This document shows positions 22,758 through 35,430 of a stretch of 54,818 nucleotides of DNA, in pieces. Each line of letters starts with the position of its first letter. The first letter of the stretch is position 1. A model generated the notes under the pieces. It was not told the origin of the DNA, did no database searches, and saw only the letters and a program-made list of their open reading frames with translations. Made by a program: the position numbers and the translations under genes. The DNA comes from Phoronis australis (lineage: Eukaryota > Phoronida > Phoronidae), in contig NMRA01000112.1 in the NCBI GenBank assembly GCA_002633005.1, positions 126,001 through 180,818 of the forward strand. Direction: 5' to 3'.

Positions 22758-25700
22758 TTGAGGGTTCTAAATAGGTTGATTGTGGTTTCTACTGGTCAAA
22801 GTGTACTCTAGTTGTATATTATTGTTATTTAGCATGTGAGTTTTGTGGATACTGAAAGTGTCCTATTATTGTCACTAAAAGTAATTGTTTTTATACTTCA
22901 GCGCCAAATATACTGCTGTTATAAAAGCATGCAGTTTCCATGGTAATCATGTATTTCTTGTAATCGGTAGTCATTGTTATTTTTTGGTTATTTGTCTATA
23001 TTGGTGAATTGAGATTTGGTATGTGTAAGTTGAGGTGTCCTAATAGGTGACATTTTGGCCGGTCAGTGATAGGTGCAATTAAATCTCATCAGTTTAGGTC
23101 ACAGTATGGCATACAAGTGAAGTTTTACATTTTCATTTTTTCATGTAAGTAGCCCCAAATATTAGATGCTTTTATTATTTTCATGTTCTGCATTGTATCT
23201 ACTGCTTTGAGAAGTTGTGAACAATCATTCACAACAGTGTTGGAAGCTTTTGAAAAACAAAAAAGAACAAACTTGGCTCTTATTTTTGTCCAAAATTGGT
23301 TAGGTTTTACTGTATGCATTACTGGTTATGAGTTTTTGAATACATGTTTGGTTATTGATTGTACAGTAGGTGATCATGGTGCTGATTGTGAAATAGTCAT
23401 ATTTTAGTCTTTGAATAGAATGAAAGGAAACCTGTTCAATTGCTGGTGAGATAAGAGTCCTACGTAAGTTCATAAATGTTTAGTTCTACAGATGGATGTT
23501 TTTGCGCCACCTAGTAAATATTGAGGTCACTGCATACGAGAACAATAATTGAAAGAATATGTGTGCGCATTATGGAAGTTAAGGAAGGTACAAGCTTGGA
23601 TATCTGTTAGATTTAAATTGTCTCCGAAAGTGTCAAAAAGACTGTCTCAGTTTGTTTTGTGCAGAGGTTTTTAGGGCACTGATTTCAGACATGTTCTTAA
23701 TCAGTATTGCAGAAAGCTGGTGGTACCTATCACAGCTGCTGGTTAACAACAGAAGCATTAAATACCACAAGTCATCAGTAGCCAGTTACATGAAACGGTC
23801 CCAAATAAGGACTCCAAATTCCTCAAGTTTTTGTTTTTGTCCATTTTTTACTTAGAATTTTTATTTTACTATCACTCTATCTTTATTAGGAGGTCCTGTT
23901 TGACTAATTATATTTTCTAATAATATATCTGAATATTTAGCCCTCATTTCATTGCAAATAAATAGAGACTTAGTTTTAAGTTTAATGTAGCAGGAGAAGC
24001 CGTTTTCTAAAAAAGATCAAATTCATTCAAAAGTTAACTCTTGGCGTGTATCAAAGCTAGAATTGACTTGTTCATGAAGATAAAATAACATTGGAAAAGA
24101 CAATGAGTGTTTGCACAAGTCCATGAAATGAAAGTGGATTTTTTTTGCAACTGTTTCCTAGAAACTGCTGCAGGTGTTGGTACTCCACCAGTTAAGATGC
24201 GTAAAAGCAGTGTTATTGTAACTTTCAAAATAAACTGGAGACTTCAGTAGAACTTTTTCAGATTGTGACTCGGTTTATGCCTGAATTATTTAATGAAGTT
24301 TAGTTGGGACAAATAGCTGTTGTCACACTTTAGGTACGAGATTATTTTTTGCCATTGCACCAAGGCTTTATGTTAAAGCAAGATGCAATCTCGTTAGCAG
24401 CCCAGCATAGTAGTAAGATTGAGGAAATTTAGGTGTAATTAAATATGGATCTTTCTTGTATGTGTGTCTCTATTGCTAGCACCAGTTTGCTTCTGGTAAT
24501 CGAGTCCAGTTAATTCTGAAACGATCATAATTCTTCACATTTTAGAACACAATGTGGCCAACAAGTGAAATTCTGTTTTATCAAAAATTTCAACCAATAA
24601 GAAAATTGGTCTATTACTGGCATGGTTTGCACTATGTAGGTGTCAAAAAACAAGCAAGTTTTCCACTCAGTAATATTAAGTAATTCGGGCTTAAGTTTGT
24701 ATAATGTTAATTTTGTCAATTATTTCTGTGCGAAATAGGTGGAGAATTGCCGTACGGCTGTCTTTAAATTGAGTATAGCAGTAGTATTGGAGGGCATTAT
24801 TTGGTCAGAATTGGTGTAAGCTATGGAATTGTTTCATACATGATGAGTCGTAGCACGTGCTGGAAGTGAACATGGTTAGATAACTTTGTGGACCACTATT
24901 GTGTACTTGGAGGATATCGCTTATTTTAAATCGTTTGTGCAATATTGTGTACTGTAGATAATTTATAGATTTAAACTGTTAACTTATTATGATCACAATG
25001 CCTATATAGAGATGTAAATACAATGTTCAATATCAAATTGGCACTTTCGTTAATAACTTCATTCATCAAATGTATTCTAGTAACGATACACACTTCATTA
25101 CATCAAGCCATGAAATGTGAACAATTGATTCAACACACACTGATTGACGCACGGAAGCTTAGTGGCAATACATCCATTTAGTGTGGAAAGTATGTTAAAA
25201 CGTTTATGCTTTTCAAGCAAACATTTCAAAGAACTACTCTGTAAAAATCATTTCACTCTAATGGTCATGCTTCATTAAAAAGTACATAGTACACTCTTCC
25301 AATGTAGTAAACATTCCTCACAAACGTCTCTAAAAACTGAGCTGCACGAAATGACTATAATCTCACTGGAAATCGATGCATTGAACACGCACACTCGGGA
25401 CTGCAAACCAATAGCAACAATGATGCAAGATATACAGTTGAAGCAGCTTGAAATGAACCTTGTTTACAATATTCTTTTGCTTATAAACTTTTATTGCACA
25501 ATCCAACCGCAACGTACACAAATTACTTAGGCTATAATGAACTTGGGTTACGACAGCAAAAATTTTTAAAAGGTCCCAGAACTTAAAGTAAAAGTGTGAT
25601 TAAGTTGCCAACACCAACAATGTATGATTGAGTATTACTTTGGAATTAGTATCCATGAGACAGAAAATGCAGACTTTTCACTTAACTCCGACAAACTTTC

Positions 25701-25890
25701 AGTGTGATCATTCAAGTTTGCGCACTCGGCAACTAAATTTAATTGAATTTCACCATATTCGGATATAAAAAGAATCCATGTTGTTGAATTCAATTTGCAC
25801 AACTTTTACTGACTTTTTAAACACAAGGTTAAGGGAATTATTCATGGGAGGTTCAATATTTTCTTTACAGTGCTGAGGAAAGGGCAGTCT
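22758..25890. other. Convergent intergenic region between SGCB and SRD5A3
   Basis: AT-rich, with no frame that shows codon structure or family resemblance. It holds a fragment with GCGCCACCTAGT near 23505 and a dispersed repeat at 24541-24745. Nothing else recognised. Confidence 0.7.
24541..24745. repeat. Dispersed repeat (CAACAAGTGAxATTCTGTT type)
   Basis: Shares CAACAAGTGAAATTCTGTT, a GTAGGTGTCAA-like core and CAATTATTTCTGTGCGA with 39936-40160. A further diverged end (GGCAATTGTTTTGTCAGAAAT) lies near 41120. Confidence 0.5.
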
Positions 25891-25891
25891 A

Positions 25892-25897
25892 TTTATT
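25892..25897 (-). terminator. Candidate SRD5A3 polyadenylation signal
   Basis: TTTATT on the plus strand is AATAAA in the gene's direction, about 300 bp past the stop. A further one lies near 25490. Neither has independent support. Confidence 0.3.
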
Positions 25898-26194
25898 GTT
25901 TAACTGAGCAAGAACAGAAAGATGTCCAGTCACAAGCACAGAGGAACAAGGTCACCATGTGGCTATCTGAATACATACACTTACATAGGCAGGACTACTA
26001 GCCCCACCTAGCCAATTTCAAGTCCTCACATGCAGTGTAATTTCAATTTCATGAAAGCCCCTCCAGACCATCCATCACCAAGATTGTTACCAAATTATCC
26101 CCAAAATCAGATTACACAAAGTATAACCTGTTTCGTTTACTTATGGCTAATAATCGGTTTGCAGTCCTACGCATGCACAGGAAGTGGAAAAAAC

Positions 26195-26454
26195 TTAGAA
26201 TATGTATGGAAACACAGCTGCACGATTCTTGGGATATGTTTTGAATGTCTTCTTGTACCACTGGTGTGCAAAGTATCCAAGCCAGGTCTGGTTGACAAAC
26301 ACGAATATAAACATGGTTGCCATGGTCAGATTGGAGAACCCAGCAGTCGTCCAAATGGCTAAATAGGTCAGGATTTCGGCGAAATAGTGCGGACATGAGA
26401 TGTAGTTGAACAGTCCACCATGGGGTATCCTGTGCTGGTAACCAGTTACTTTCC
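26195..26454 (-). CDS. SRD5A3: SRD5A3 exon 5 (terminal)
   Basis: Acceptor TATCCTCAG; 86 codons including TAA. It contains the reductase core with HRIPHGGLFNYISCPHYFAE and the ending HQWYKKTFKTYPKNRAAVFP, close to human [20 protein letters not shown]. Confidence 0.96.
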
Positions 26455-29400
26455 CTGAGGATAGAAAGATGTTTTAGGTTGAAAACAATGTGTTTCGTTC
26501 TTGTCTGAGGTTTTAGGAAAAAAAAACACAGCAAGACTACTTTGCACTTTAAAAAACTGTTACTTCAAACGACAGTATTTATAATTGTTTGAAATATTGC
26601 AGAAATTGAAAATGACCACACATTATTCATCAGTTAAAGAAATTTCGCATTCTTCAACTAGTTACAAATGACCAATAATTTTTTAATTATGCACTTATAT
26701 TCTTAGATAATTGACATGAAAAACTACCTTTTCAAGCAAGATCCTGACAATGGAAATTCTAATTAAGCTCATCATTGACCACCACACCTAGCTCATCATT
26801 GACCACCACACCTAGCTCATCATTGACCACCACACCTAGCTCATCATTAACCACCACACCTAGCCCATCACTGACCACCATACCTGAGCTCATTCTTCTA
26901 AGAATGCTGCATCACCTTAACATGGCCAGTGAAATGACTAACTAAAACGTCAAGCCAAAGCAAAAGGGCTATAGATTGGTGTAAATAGACCAATAGACTT
27001 AAGAAATGATACTACCAGCAGGTGAACAGAGAACATTTCAAAAAATCCCAATTTTTGATTGAAAAATCTAAAATTTATTCAGCACTTCTCAAAAATAGTT
27101 GAAAAGTTTCATCAAAATCCACCTGGCTTCCTCAAAATTATTGTAAAAACCCAGAAGAAAAACAAATGAATGATTTTAATTAAATTGTCAAAAATATTCG
27201 AAATTTAATTTGGAAACTTTTGCTTTGAAATTTTGACGATTATCAAAAAGAGGAAATTTTGTAAACTTTTTTAAAAAAACTACTGTACTTATCAAGGCTT
27301 GGAATTTTCCGCGGAAACGCAGATTTCCGCTTTTTTCAAATGTTCTGTCCGCGCATTTTATTATATTTCCGCGCAAAAAAAATCGGATTTGATATAAAAT
27401 TTCTGCAGCAAATTCCTTTCTTACCGCGGCGTTGCCGACGACGTTCACCTCGAAAAGCGGAAGTTGCTCTTTATGTTTCGGAGGAACGTAAATTGTCAAC
27501 ATTGCCACGGCATCTGGGATAGCGTGATGGGATTTTCAATGGCGTCTCGTGTGATTGTAAACCGCCGCGGTGACAAGTACTACGGCTCTGCAGCCAAAAA
27601 TGTGTAGGGGTGGGAGTGGACGGACGAGCTAAAAAGACGCAGACGAATGCTACTGATGGTGGAAACATTTTTTTTTAGTCCTCCCGATTTTTGTCGGCGG
27701 CGAAAGGTTCACATCGACTATTTAAAGGCTGGGTAGCGCGCATGTTTTGGGCCGTACAAGTTTCTGCGTTTTTTGTCATTGGTCATTCCAAGCCCTGACT
27801 TATCAAATTAGTCTTTTTTCTAATTAAGAACAAACCGTCTTTGTTTTTCCTCAGACTGGCAAATAAACGGTTAGTCTGGTTGTGGTAAAAGGATGCGATG
27901 AAAAACAAATTGATGCCAGCCAGATGACGAGCTTGGAAGAGGTTCAACTTGAGATCATACACTGAAAAACAACAGAAATCATTTCTTTAATACATGTGAC
28001 AAGCCTTGTGTAGAATTATGGGTAATTTTCACTTACAGAGCCATGTATTTACGAACCAGTTTTCTCCATTGAAAGTGGGAATAAAACTGGTTCGCAAGAA
28101 CCACGACATCTGTAACTGAAAGTGACCATAACTGAAGTACGTAAACACAGATCATTTATGCCAAAGTCCATAACGATCCAAAACCATAAACAGTAGATCC
28201 CTACTTGGGTGTGGTATGGGTTCTGGTGAGCCATGCTTACTGGAGCTGGTTGGGTCAATTTACAAGGGATTGTCTGAAACAATTCTATGCTACAATCCTC
28301 AAACCCCAGTCTTAGACCAACAGTTACATGTTGAAAATGATTCACACATGGTCACCCAAGTGCTGAATTTAATTGCATTATATTTTTGACAGTAGGTCTT
28401 AATAAATTTTTAACTGACCTAACTGCAGTCCTATGGATTAGACTTCTCAGTCCTCACTTAAGACTTCAAGTCCAGCATGCGTGTGGAGTTTAAATATTGC
28501 CTAAAAGTCCTAAATGGCCACAAAAATACAACAAAAAATCAACATCAACTCAAAGACAGATTTATAAGTTTCAGCCTTTGAACAAATCTCAAATATCTTA
28601 CTAAAGATTACGTTGCACATTACTCACAAGTGTGTGCATTTAGCTGTCTAACATATTTAGAGTAAATAATCATTTTCTGAAAGTAGGATTTGATTTCGAC
28701 TGACATTACCAATCTGTGGGTTGTGTGACTATGTCATTGACAGGAAATCTCTAAAACACAGCAACAGTTTAATTTTGTAATTTTCATTTTCAATTATTTC
28801 ATGCTGTGCATTTTTAAAAAAAAAACAAAGACCGATTTTGGATGGACCCTCGTGAAAAAGTGAAATATTTTAAAAAAATCCTAAAAGTGCTTTATAGAAC
28901 AGCAAACAAAACATAATACCTGGGAGTTTCATATGAATCCAATCTGATCACTTCTCCGATACTGTGTTCCGAATTTAAACAAATTCAGACAAGTTCGTGC
29001 CAGGGTCCTACATAACCTGATATTGTATGAACACTTCACTGGCTTACACAGGGCTCGATATAACCTCAGATTTTTATTGGCAACCTGCTAAAGTATCAGG
29101 TCCGCAGGAAGTCACCGCGCACACATCTGATCATGTACTAATTAGCACATGAAGAAAAAAGATGGCATCTGAAAGATCATGCAACGTGTGTCGACCATGC
29201 GTTTCCTCATCTGGAGAGCCTGAACGGGATATACTGGGCCAGAGGGGGCGAGAATTGGTTGCGACGGGTCACTCCATTTTCTGTTCAACTAAGAAATAAA
29301 AAACGGCGTCCCAGCGTTCTTGGGCAATATTTGTTCACCAATATTTCACTTTCAGCTCTTTCTACCTCAAATCCATTACATAACTAGGGGCCAAAACTTT

Positions 29401-32400
29401 CACCCCCCCCCCCCTGTACAACCNTGTCAAAGTGTCAAGCCTTGCTACATACCTTTACCATCCAACAATGGAGCCTCGGACAAGACGGCGAGTGGCACTG
29501 CAGTGTAGAATAGTACGCCCAGCAGGAAATGGAGGATGTTCATCGTCCCCTTGCTGTGGATGCTGACAAAGAGGGACTCCATGGTACGACGGTGCAGTTG
29601 AAACACCAACATGGTACATGCCAGAATGGCAGATGTAGCAGCTGAAATAGTCACGTGATCAGCAGTGGGTTATTACACTGGTCCAGACAACCTACAAGTA
29701 CCAACGGAGGCAGAGAAGTATCTTCAAGCAATCATGAAAACTAAATCGATTGTGATTATATGTACTCGTAAGATTCATGCTCCTCTCTTTAAACCTAGAG
29801 AAATTCTTCACTAGGCTAAGCATAAAATGGACATTTTCCATATTTTTTCAAAGGCTGGTTACCTTGCCACAAACCATGGGAACTTTACCCATGTCACGAC
29901 ATCTACACAGTACAAACCAGTCGAGACTAAAATTTTCTCAATCTTCACTTCTGAGGAGAACTTCTTCGAAGTACAATATCACTTGATGGCCATACTGTGT
30001 GCTTAAAAGGCAGTAAATTAGACACTGTACATGAATTTTAAATCACACAAGAGTCCCAGACGGTAACAAAAATATACAGACAAAATGACCCAGAATTCCC
30101 CACCACGACAGCTAGGCGGAAAATAAATTCATCATCAGAGAAGTCTTCCTCAAAACAGAGAGTGAAGGAGAATTAACAAGAAGGTTAGAAATGTAGCTCA
30201 GCTAAAACATTCTGTAATTAGAATTTTGCATCCCTGATAGTCATTACACGTAATTGTACTAACAGAACTAGTCGTCATGACAGGAAAACGACAATAATTT
30301 TGGCTGATTAATGTGTCTTCGATTGTACTTACAAGTGTTAACATCACTGGGCTGTAATATTACGTTTAATTCATCGAATATTTCTGGAGCTTTCACACCA
30401 TAAAAATAGCTTCGCAGCACGATTGCAAATATAGATGTATTCCAAAAGGCACCCCAAATGTAAAAATAAAGAAAGGCACTGAAATGAAATACACACAGTT
30501 GGAAAAGACGACCAAACTTGACAATGAAACTAACATGGTGAAATAAGCAAGCAATTCAATATACCAGTATCTGACTTTTCATTCCTAGGTACAAACTAAT
30601 ACAACACCAAAATAAATGTATCATGTATATTCAATTTGATTGGTTCTATACTTTCTAACTTTAGCAAACTCTCATTTACTCATCCACGAGTTTCCTTCAA
30701 TAAACACTGGCTAGCGAAGTGTTATCGAGCATTCACAATCCAAACCAAAACAACACTTGTGCTACAGAGTAACCGAATCGACCAAGTACAAAATGATGAG
30801 AAATTTTATCCAAGACAATGCCAGCTTCAAAACCACACCCCTTCCTCTCCATCACCAATTCTTTTGCTTACCCATTCAAGACAATGGATAAAACCAAACA
30901 CCTAACACACTCCCTGAGAGGGCAAACACACTTACTAAAGCTGGCAATGCACCCTATCAACCCGTATAGGGTACTGCCATAAGAGTATTACATGTACTTC
31001 AACACGAGGGGTCAGCAACCTACGGTCTGCGAGTCACCATAGGCCTACCAAAACTTTTAATGCATCCCAGCAATTGTCATCACACCATGAGTGGTAGAAC
31101 CACACGTTTATTAAAATTAAATACCGGTACATTCATTAAAGCCGGCTGAAACCACACATTCAACTTTTGATTTTGACCACTTGCCGTTGTGATATTGGTA
31201 TCCAATTGGTGCTTAGGCAAATTGGAGATGAGTTCAGGGCTTCAAAAGACATTTAAAATGACAGCAAGCCTGACTTCTAAAAGAAAACTAGTTGTCCAGA
31301 TCACCAAGACTTTTAACACACCAAATTTTACCAATAAGTGTTTGAGGCACAGAATGGATATGTGTTTGACAAGAAAAATTGTCGTCGAGATCCACCATGT
31401 AATTTACGAACGAAATGTCAGAGCTAGTTTACATCCACAGTTCACACATTTAAGATTTAGACAACCAATTTAATCAGGAATGTAAAGGATTAAAGAACTT
31501 CAGCAAAGGCCAAAGTTTAGTGAGAGGACAACTTGTTCTTTGGGGTTTCTAATAAAAGTGGTCAGGAGTAAATGGGTCCCTCTACAAGATGGATACTGGG
31601 AACAAGTTGACAACGAATAACGGACAATGCCCAGTGAAAACTGATTCCCGGCAGCCATCATCAAGAGGGACCCGTTTACTCGATTTTTACCATGTTTCCT
31701 GGTTTCATAAAGATATTTTTCACTCAAAAGTTTCTCTGGCTCCCAATGATAACGTCCAGTCGGCAAGAGGTTATAAATCACTTTGGTCAAGCAATACTTG
31801 ATCCCAGTACCTTGTACCACAGAGCAATCACCACAGTCTAGGCATATTAGGCTCTGTGGCATGATACAGGCAGTTGTGCTGTGCTCGAAATTATGCTTAA
31901 ACCCATGTCGCGTGCACTTGGAATGCATGAGAAAAGTTGTTCACGCACCCACGATGGGGGAGCTCAAATTTTAAGAATGTGTACCTTTGACTAAAAAATT
32001 AGGTAGTCCCCGTCTTTTTAATGGACTTTTGACATTGTCCAGTTTCATACTTTTCCGGTCTTTTTGTTTCACTGAGGCGGACCTTTTTGTCCCCTTCGCA
32101 AAACGGGAGACTCGTTCGAGCTCCCTGAGCCCCCCCTCTCCCAACTCCAGCCCCTGGGTGCGCGCATGGAGACAGTGAACTAAAGTGAAGTAAGAACGGG
32201 ATCGGGATGGAACTGGAAGTTGAACTTCCACTTTCCAGGCTTCCGCTGAGAATACCTTTTTGGAACCTCAATAAAATTGATTATTTTCCAAGTCGATTGT
32301 TGACCTGGCTTCACTTTGCCATAAAGGAAAAGTTCTGTGAACCAAACAGGAACCGGGGCATACACTTTGAGCAAGCCGGCAATGATGAAGACGATATAAA

Positions 32401-32437
32401 TGACGGTGAAAAGTGAAATTATTGCAGCACTCGCCAT
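26195..32437 (-). CDS. SRD5A3: SRD5A3, polyprenol reductase / steroid 5-alpha-reductase 3 (complete)
   Basis: Exons 32256-32437, 30333-30478, 29453-29641, 27836-27961 and 26195-26454 join with GT-AG borders and consistent phases (2, 1, 1, 1) into 300 residues plus TAA (human 318). The family protein is a multi-pass ER membrane, NADPH-dependent reductase needed to make dolichol from polyprenol for N-glycosylation. Matches to human: LFLYGKVKPG and FIEVPK (human YGKTKCG and FDVPKRYF), HRRTMESLFVS (human LRRLFECLYVS), ASLRKNKDG (human GNLRKNKAG), and the C-terminal reductase core HRIPHGGLFNYISCPHYFAE at residues 222-241 (human [20 protein letters not shown]). The hydrophobic N-terminus (IISLFTVIYIVFIIAGLL) is the first membrane segment. 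The HRIPxG and SxPxY...E residues typical of the active region are intact, so the gene looks functional. It converges on SGCB. Confidence 0.95.
26766..26885. repeat. 24-bp tandem repeat, five units
   Basis: Unit AGCTCATCATTGACCACC plus ACACCT. The first three units are identical and the last two carry one to three changes. It lies in the last intron of SRD5A3. Confidence 0.9.
27836..27961 (-). CDS. SRD5A3: SRD5A3 exon 4
   Basis: 126 nt between acceptor TTTTTCAG and donor GTTTGT. It encodes QARHLAGINLFFIASFYHNQ followed by ASLRKNKDG; human has [20 protein letters not shown] and GNLRKNKAG. Confidence 0.94.
28607..29016. repeat. MITE-like dispersed element, copy 2
   Basis: A diverged copy with CATTTTCTGAAAGTAGG, CATAATACCTGGGAGTTTCATATG and the right end AGGGTCCTACATAAC, in SRD5A3 intron 3. 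Confidence 0.6.
29453..29641 (-). CDS. SRD5A3: SRD5A3 exon 3
   Basis: 189 nt between acceptor CTATTTCAG and donor GTATGT. It encodes ACTMLVFQLHRRTMESLFVS and a further membrane segment (LHFLLGVLFYTAVPLAVLS) ending LLDGK; human has LSQVPMDGRN there. The single N at 29424 is in the intron, 29 bp from the exon. Confidence 0.94.
30060..30315. repeat. Dispersed repeat family member
   Basis: A copy of the element at 5275-5500, in SRD5A3 intron 2. It keeps ACAAAATGACCCAGAATTC, TTCATCATCAGAG, TGTAATTAGAATTTTGC and AGTCGTCATGAC. Confidence 0.7.
30333..30478 (-). CDS. SRD5A3: SRD5A3 exon 2
   Basis: 146 nt between acceptor CATTTCAG and donor GTAAGT. It encodes a membrane segment (FLYFYIWGAFWNTSIFAIVL) and a short lumenal or cytosolic loop ending LQPSDVNT. 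Confidence 0.92.
31567..31680. repeat. Short palindromic element, copy 2
   Basis: The left end AGTAAATGGGTCCCTCT pairs with the right end AGAGGGACCCGTTTACT, with arms of about 35 bp. It lies in SRD5A3 intron 1. A non-autonomous inverted-repeat element is the simplest reading. Confidence 0.65.
32256..32437 (-). CDS. SRD5A3: SRD5A3 exon 1
   Basis: Begins MASAAIISLFTVIYIVF; 60 codons plus two bases before donor GTATTC. Reading through the donor gives an out-of-family tail, whereas splicing to 30478 restores VPK-S-AFLYFYIWG, like human VPKRYFSHFYIIS. Confidence 0.93.
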
Positions 32438-32454
32438 GTTGCCGGTGTGTCTTT

Positions 32455-32461
32455 CCGGAAG
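32455..32461 (+). promoter_or_regulatory. ETS-type motif just upstream of SRD5A3
   Basis: CCGGAAG lies 18 bp upstream of the SRD5A3 start codon, in a locally GC-richer stretch. ETS sites are common in housekeeping-type promoters. A single short motif is weak evidence. Confidence 0.3.
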
Positions 32462-32881
32462 TTTTCTTGACAGCGCCGTCTGCAGGACAAAAGAGGAAAG
32501 GAGGCGCTTTTTTCACGTGCCGATGCGAGGTTGAGTTCCCCCGTAGGCCTATACCAGATCAAAACACTTAGAAGAAAGCAGTATGATGACATGTAATGCA
32601 TGGTGATATCTCATAATAATATGCATGATTTTACTTTGCCGTGATTGCTAGCAGCAGAGTCTCACCGTGTTGGTTCGAGGTTCCGCGACTGTTGACCAGA
32701 CACTCATGCCGGAGCCCCCGCCGATCAGAACAGACCAAAAATTTAATGAAATCTCAAGAGCATGAAAAATTCACTCCAGTTGAATTTTATCACCTGTTTG
32801 AACATTAATAAATTCCTCACTCATGGTTATTTCGATCCGGGATGTAAAATTACTGAATTATGGCTGCAAAATCAGGCTTTA

Positions 32882-33199
32882 CTGCAGAATGATGAAATAG
32901 TATCAATCTTCCTTGTATCATAAACTCGAGTGAACTCGAACTTCAAATGACCCACTAGTGTCGTGAGTACTCTTCATATCTATATTTTTCAGTTTCATGT
33001 AGCGCCAACGAAACTTTGAAAATCGACCGCAATGTACAATGACTGCCCTTTATATCGGTTATGGCAAAAAAAAGCGGTTCGAAGTGGTTACAAGAAAAGT
33101 TGTTCTAGCTCAATTTTTTAGTGTCATTCTCTTGGCTCCCCCTGATCACACCCACCAATTAATGCAAGCCTGCCAGACGGCCATTTCCGCAACAGAGCA
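32882..33199. repeat. Direct duplicate A, first copy
   Basis: Nearly identical to 35431-35774 except for a 3-bp and a roughly 28-bp indel. Intergenic, non-coding. Confidence 0.85.
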
Positions 33200-35087
33200 C
33201 TGTGGCACCAATGAGAAATTAGTTACATTTTCTACCAAAAAACTCTGCCCACACGAGCCCAGGTATCACGAATGAACAATGCCAGACAACGGGTGGGTTA
33301 GCCCCGCCAGATACGTTCATAGACCTAAGTTGAGCTAAATCAACCCACCAGGTAACCGTTTGAAACCAGTCGTCTGATGTTCAGCATCACTGCACGTGGC
33401 CTACAACAGTAAGATGCCCCAATCAGACAAATAAGTCGAAACATAATTGATTATAAGCCCATTCACAATGAATAAGCATGAGAAACCAGCCACTGAGTCC
33501 GTACGACATAGGTTACCACACAAGGTGAATGATTTTTGTCCGCAAGCTTACGTCAGGGCATGAACTGAGCCAGAAACATCGCGCCTGATGTTGCAGCGAT
33601 CTCACTAGTCGATTTATACGACAATAGCGGAATACTTAACATGATTCACTATTAAAAACAAAACCCTAAAACCCTGTCCGAGACGGATAGCACATTTTCA
33701 CGAATTTCGGTTTTCCTTGTCCTATTTTACCAGTCTAAGCTGTGTCCCTCTGTTTTCGGACGAGTCATTTGATGCAACGCTAAAATTAAGGAATAATAAT
33801 CAAAATGATAATAATCAAAATGCCGTCTTTTGCGCAGAGTCCGTTATTGTCACGCCGTGACAATAATCTTTCTAGTTTCATTTGCACGACACTGATATGC
33901 GGGCAATGGAACTGTTCGTTTTTTGTCTTTATAGTGAATATAAAACACGTTGGAATTAATTATTCATAGATTTTCTTTATGGTGCTCAGTCTCCGTGGCG
34001 ACGGCCGGCCCGGGCATCCACATTGGGGGATAGGGGTTGCAGTTGAATTAAATAAAGATTCTAGTTTATGCTTCACCTTGTTATTAGTACAGTCCCGTAG
34101 CGGGGGGTGGTTCAGAAAAGGTCCAGCCCCAGCATGTTCGTTAGACATGGGATATGAATGGACAATAACAACAAAATTGTTGCATCTACTGGTGCTCTTT
34201 CAGTGTTTATTCGTGATACCTGGGCTCACGGTGGATATTTTGTAACTGGTTTCACGCGGTTGCCTCTTGGATTGATCTAGCTCAAAATTTTTACCTTGTT
34301 GTTTATAACCGTCTGGCTGATACTCCCCACCACTGAAATTGTCTGGCAATGGCCAATTTTGAAACAGTGGATTACGTAGTAGGTATCCAAGTCAGTTTGA
34401 AGCCATTGCCAGAAAAGTTGATCTAGCTCAATTTTTGAGTGTCATTCTCTTGGCTCCCCTGACCACACCCACCAGAGCGAGCCTGCCAGACGACCATTTT
34501 CAAGCATCAGGATACCCATAGAGCACTGTGTCACCAAAGAAAATTGGTTACCTTTTCATGCCCAAAAAGCTTTGTGATCCCGGTCTACTACTAACTCTTG
34601 TCAGGTTTATCGCCGGGTAAATGTCCTGGACCAAAAGTTACTGTTTACGCGGGAAGGCGAGTGCTGTTCGGTATGAAATGGATAGACCTACTTAAAAAAA
34701 TTCTGACCTCAGATAACACCAGTTTTAAATTATGAACCCATCACAGCTAAACGTCAGCATGATACAAACTCCTATGTGCACGAGGAAGTGATTTCCCGAA
34801 AGAACTCGGGGGCGCCGGGTGCAACCCCAGCACTGAGTCGTGGCATGCACGTCTAACGCTTTGCAACGCATGAGTCTAGTGGAACTAATCCCAAACTCGA
34901 TAAATGACAGAGCTAAGGCAGCATTTCTCCTATATCTGGCTAAATGAGCTCGAATTATGTTGTAAAAGGATTCGCGCTATTTTCGAATTCGCAATTTTAG
35001 GGTTGGCAAAAAAAGTCAATTTCTGTAGCGTCGGCAGCCTGGTTCTGTTTCCACCGACTGAATTTGTCTGCACCTGTCCAACCTCCA
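33200..35087. other. 1.9-kb intergenic segment absent from the second copy
   Basis: No gene seen. At 34420-34550 it contains a diverged relative of the end of block A, including GAGTGTCATTCTCTTGGCTC and a GAGCACTGTG-like continuation that matches sequence crossing the A junction. Confidence 0.6.
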
Positions 35088-35429
35088 GCGGCCGATCGAG
35101 TCAAGTAAACGTACCTTAGTGACTCACTCTAGGTCAACTGGTGTATTTATATAAACTGAATATAAAAAGCGTTCCCTTGCAACTTTAATAGGCGTAACAA
35201 TGAATGAGACCAAAAGCTCATTGTCGTAGATCAGAAAGTCTGAGTTCCCGATAGTTGGCTTTGCGCTTGTGACTACTAAACAACGGTAACTCATGACAGG
35301 GATGCACAAACCGGATTTGGCGAACTTGAGGTATCCAGTTACCCCAGTCGCTAAGTTGTATATATCTCTGCTAACTCGACTACGACAAATCGTACGCAAT
35401 GTTCTTCTAGTGTGCTCAAGATGATAGGC
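35088..35429. repeat. Direct duplicate C, first copy
   Basis: 342 bp, differing from 35775-36116 by only a handful of bases, and ending at the N at 35430. Confidence 0.9.
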
Positions 35430-35430
35430 N

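Noticed and set aside
29401-29424. C-run and N near SRD5A3 exon 3 as another duplicated join
   Set aside because: No upstream copy of the sequence after this N was found; it looks like a sequencing gap at a homopolymer.
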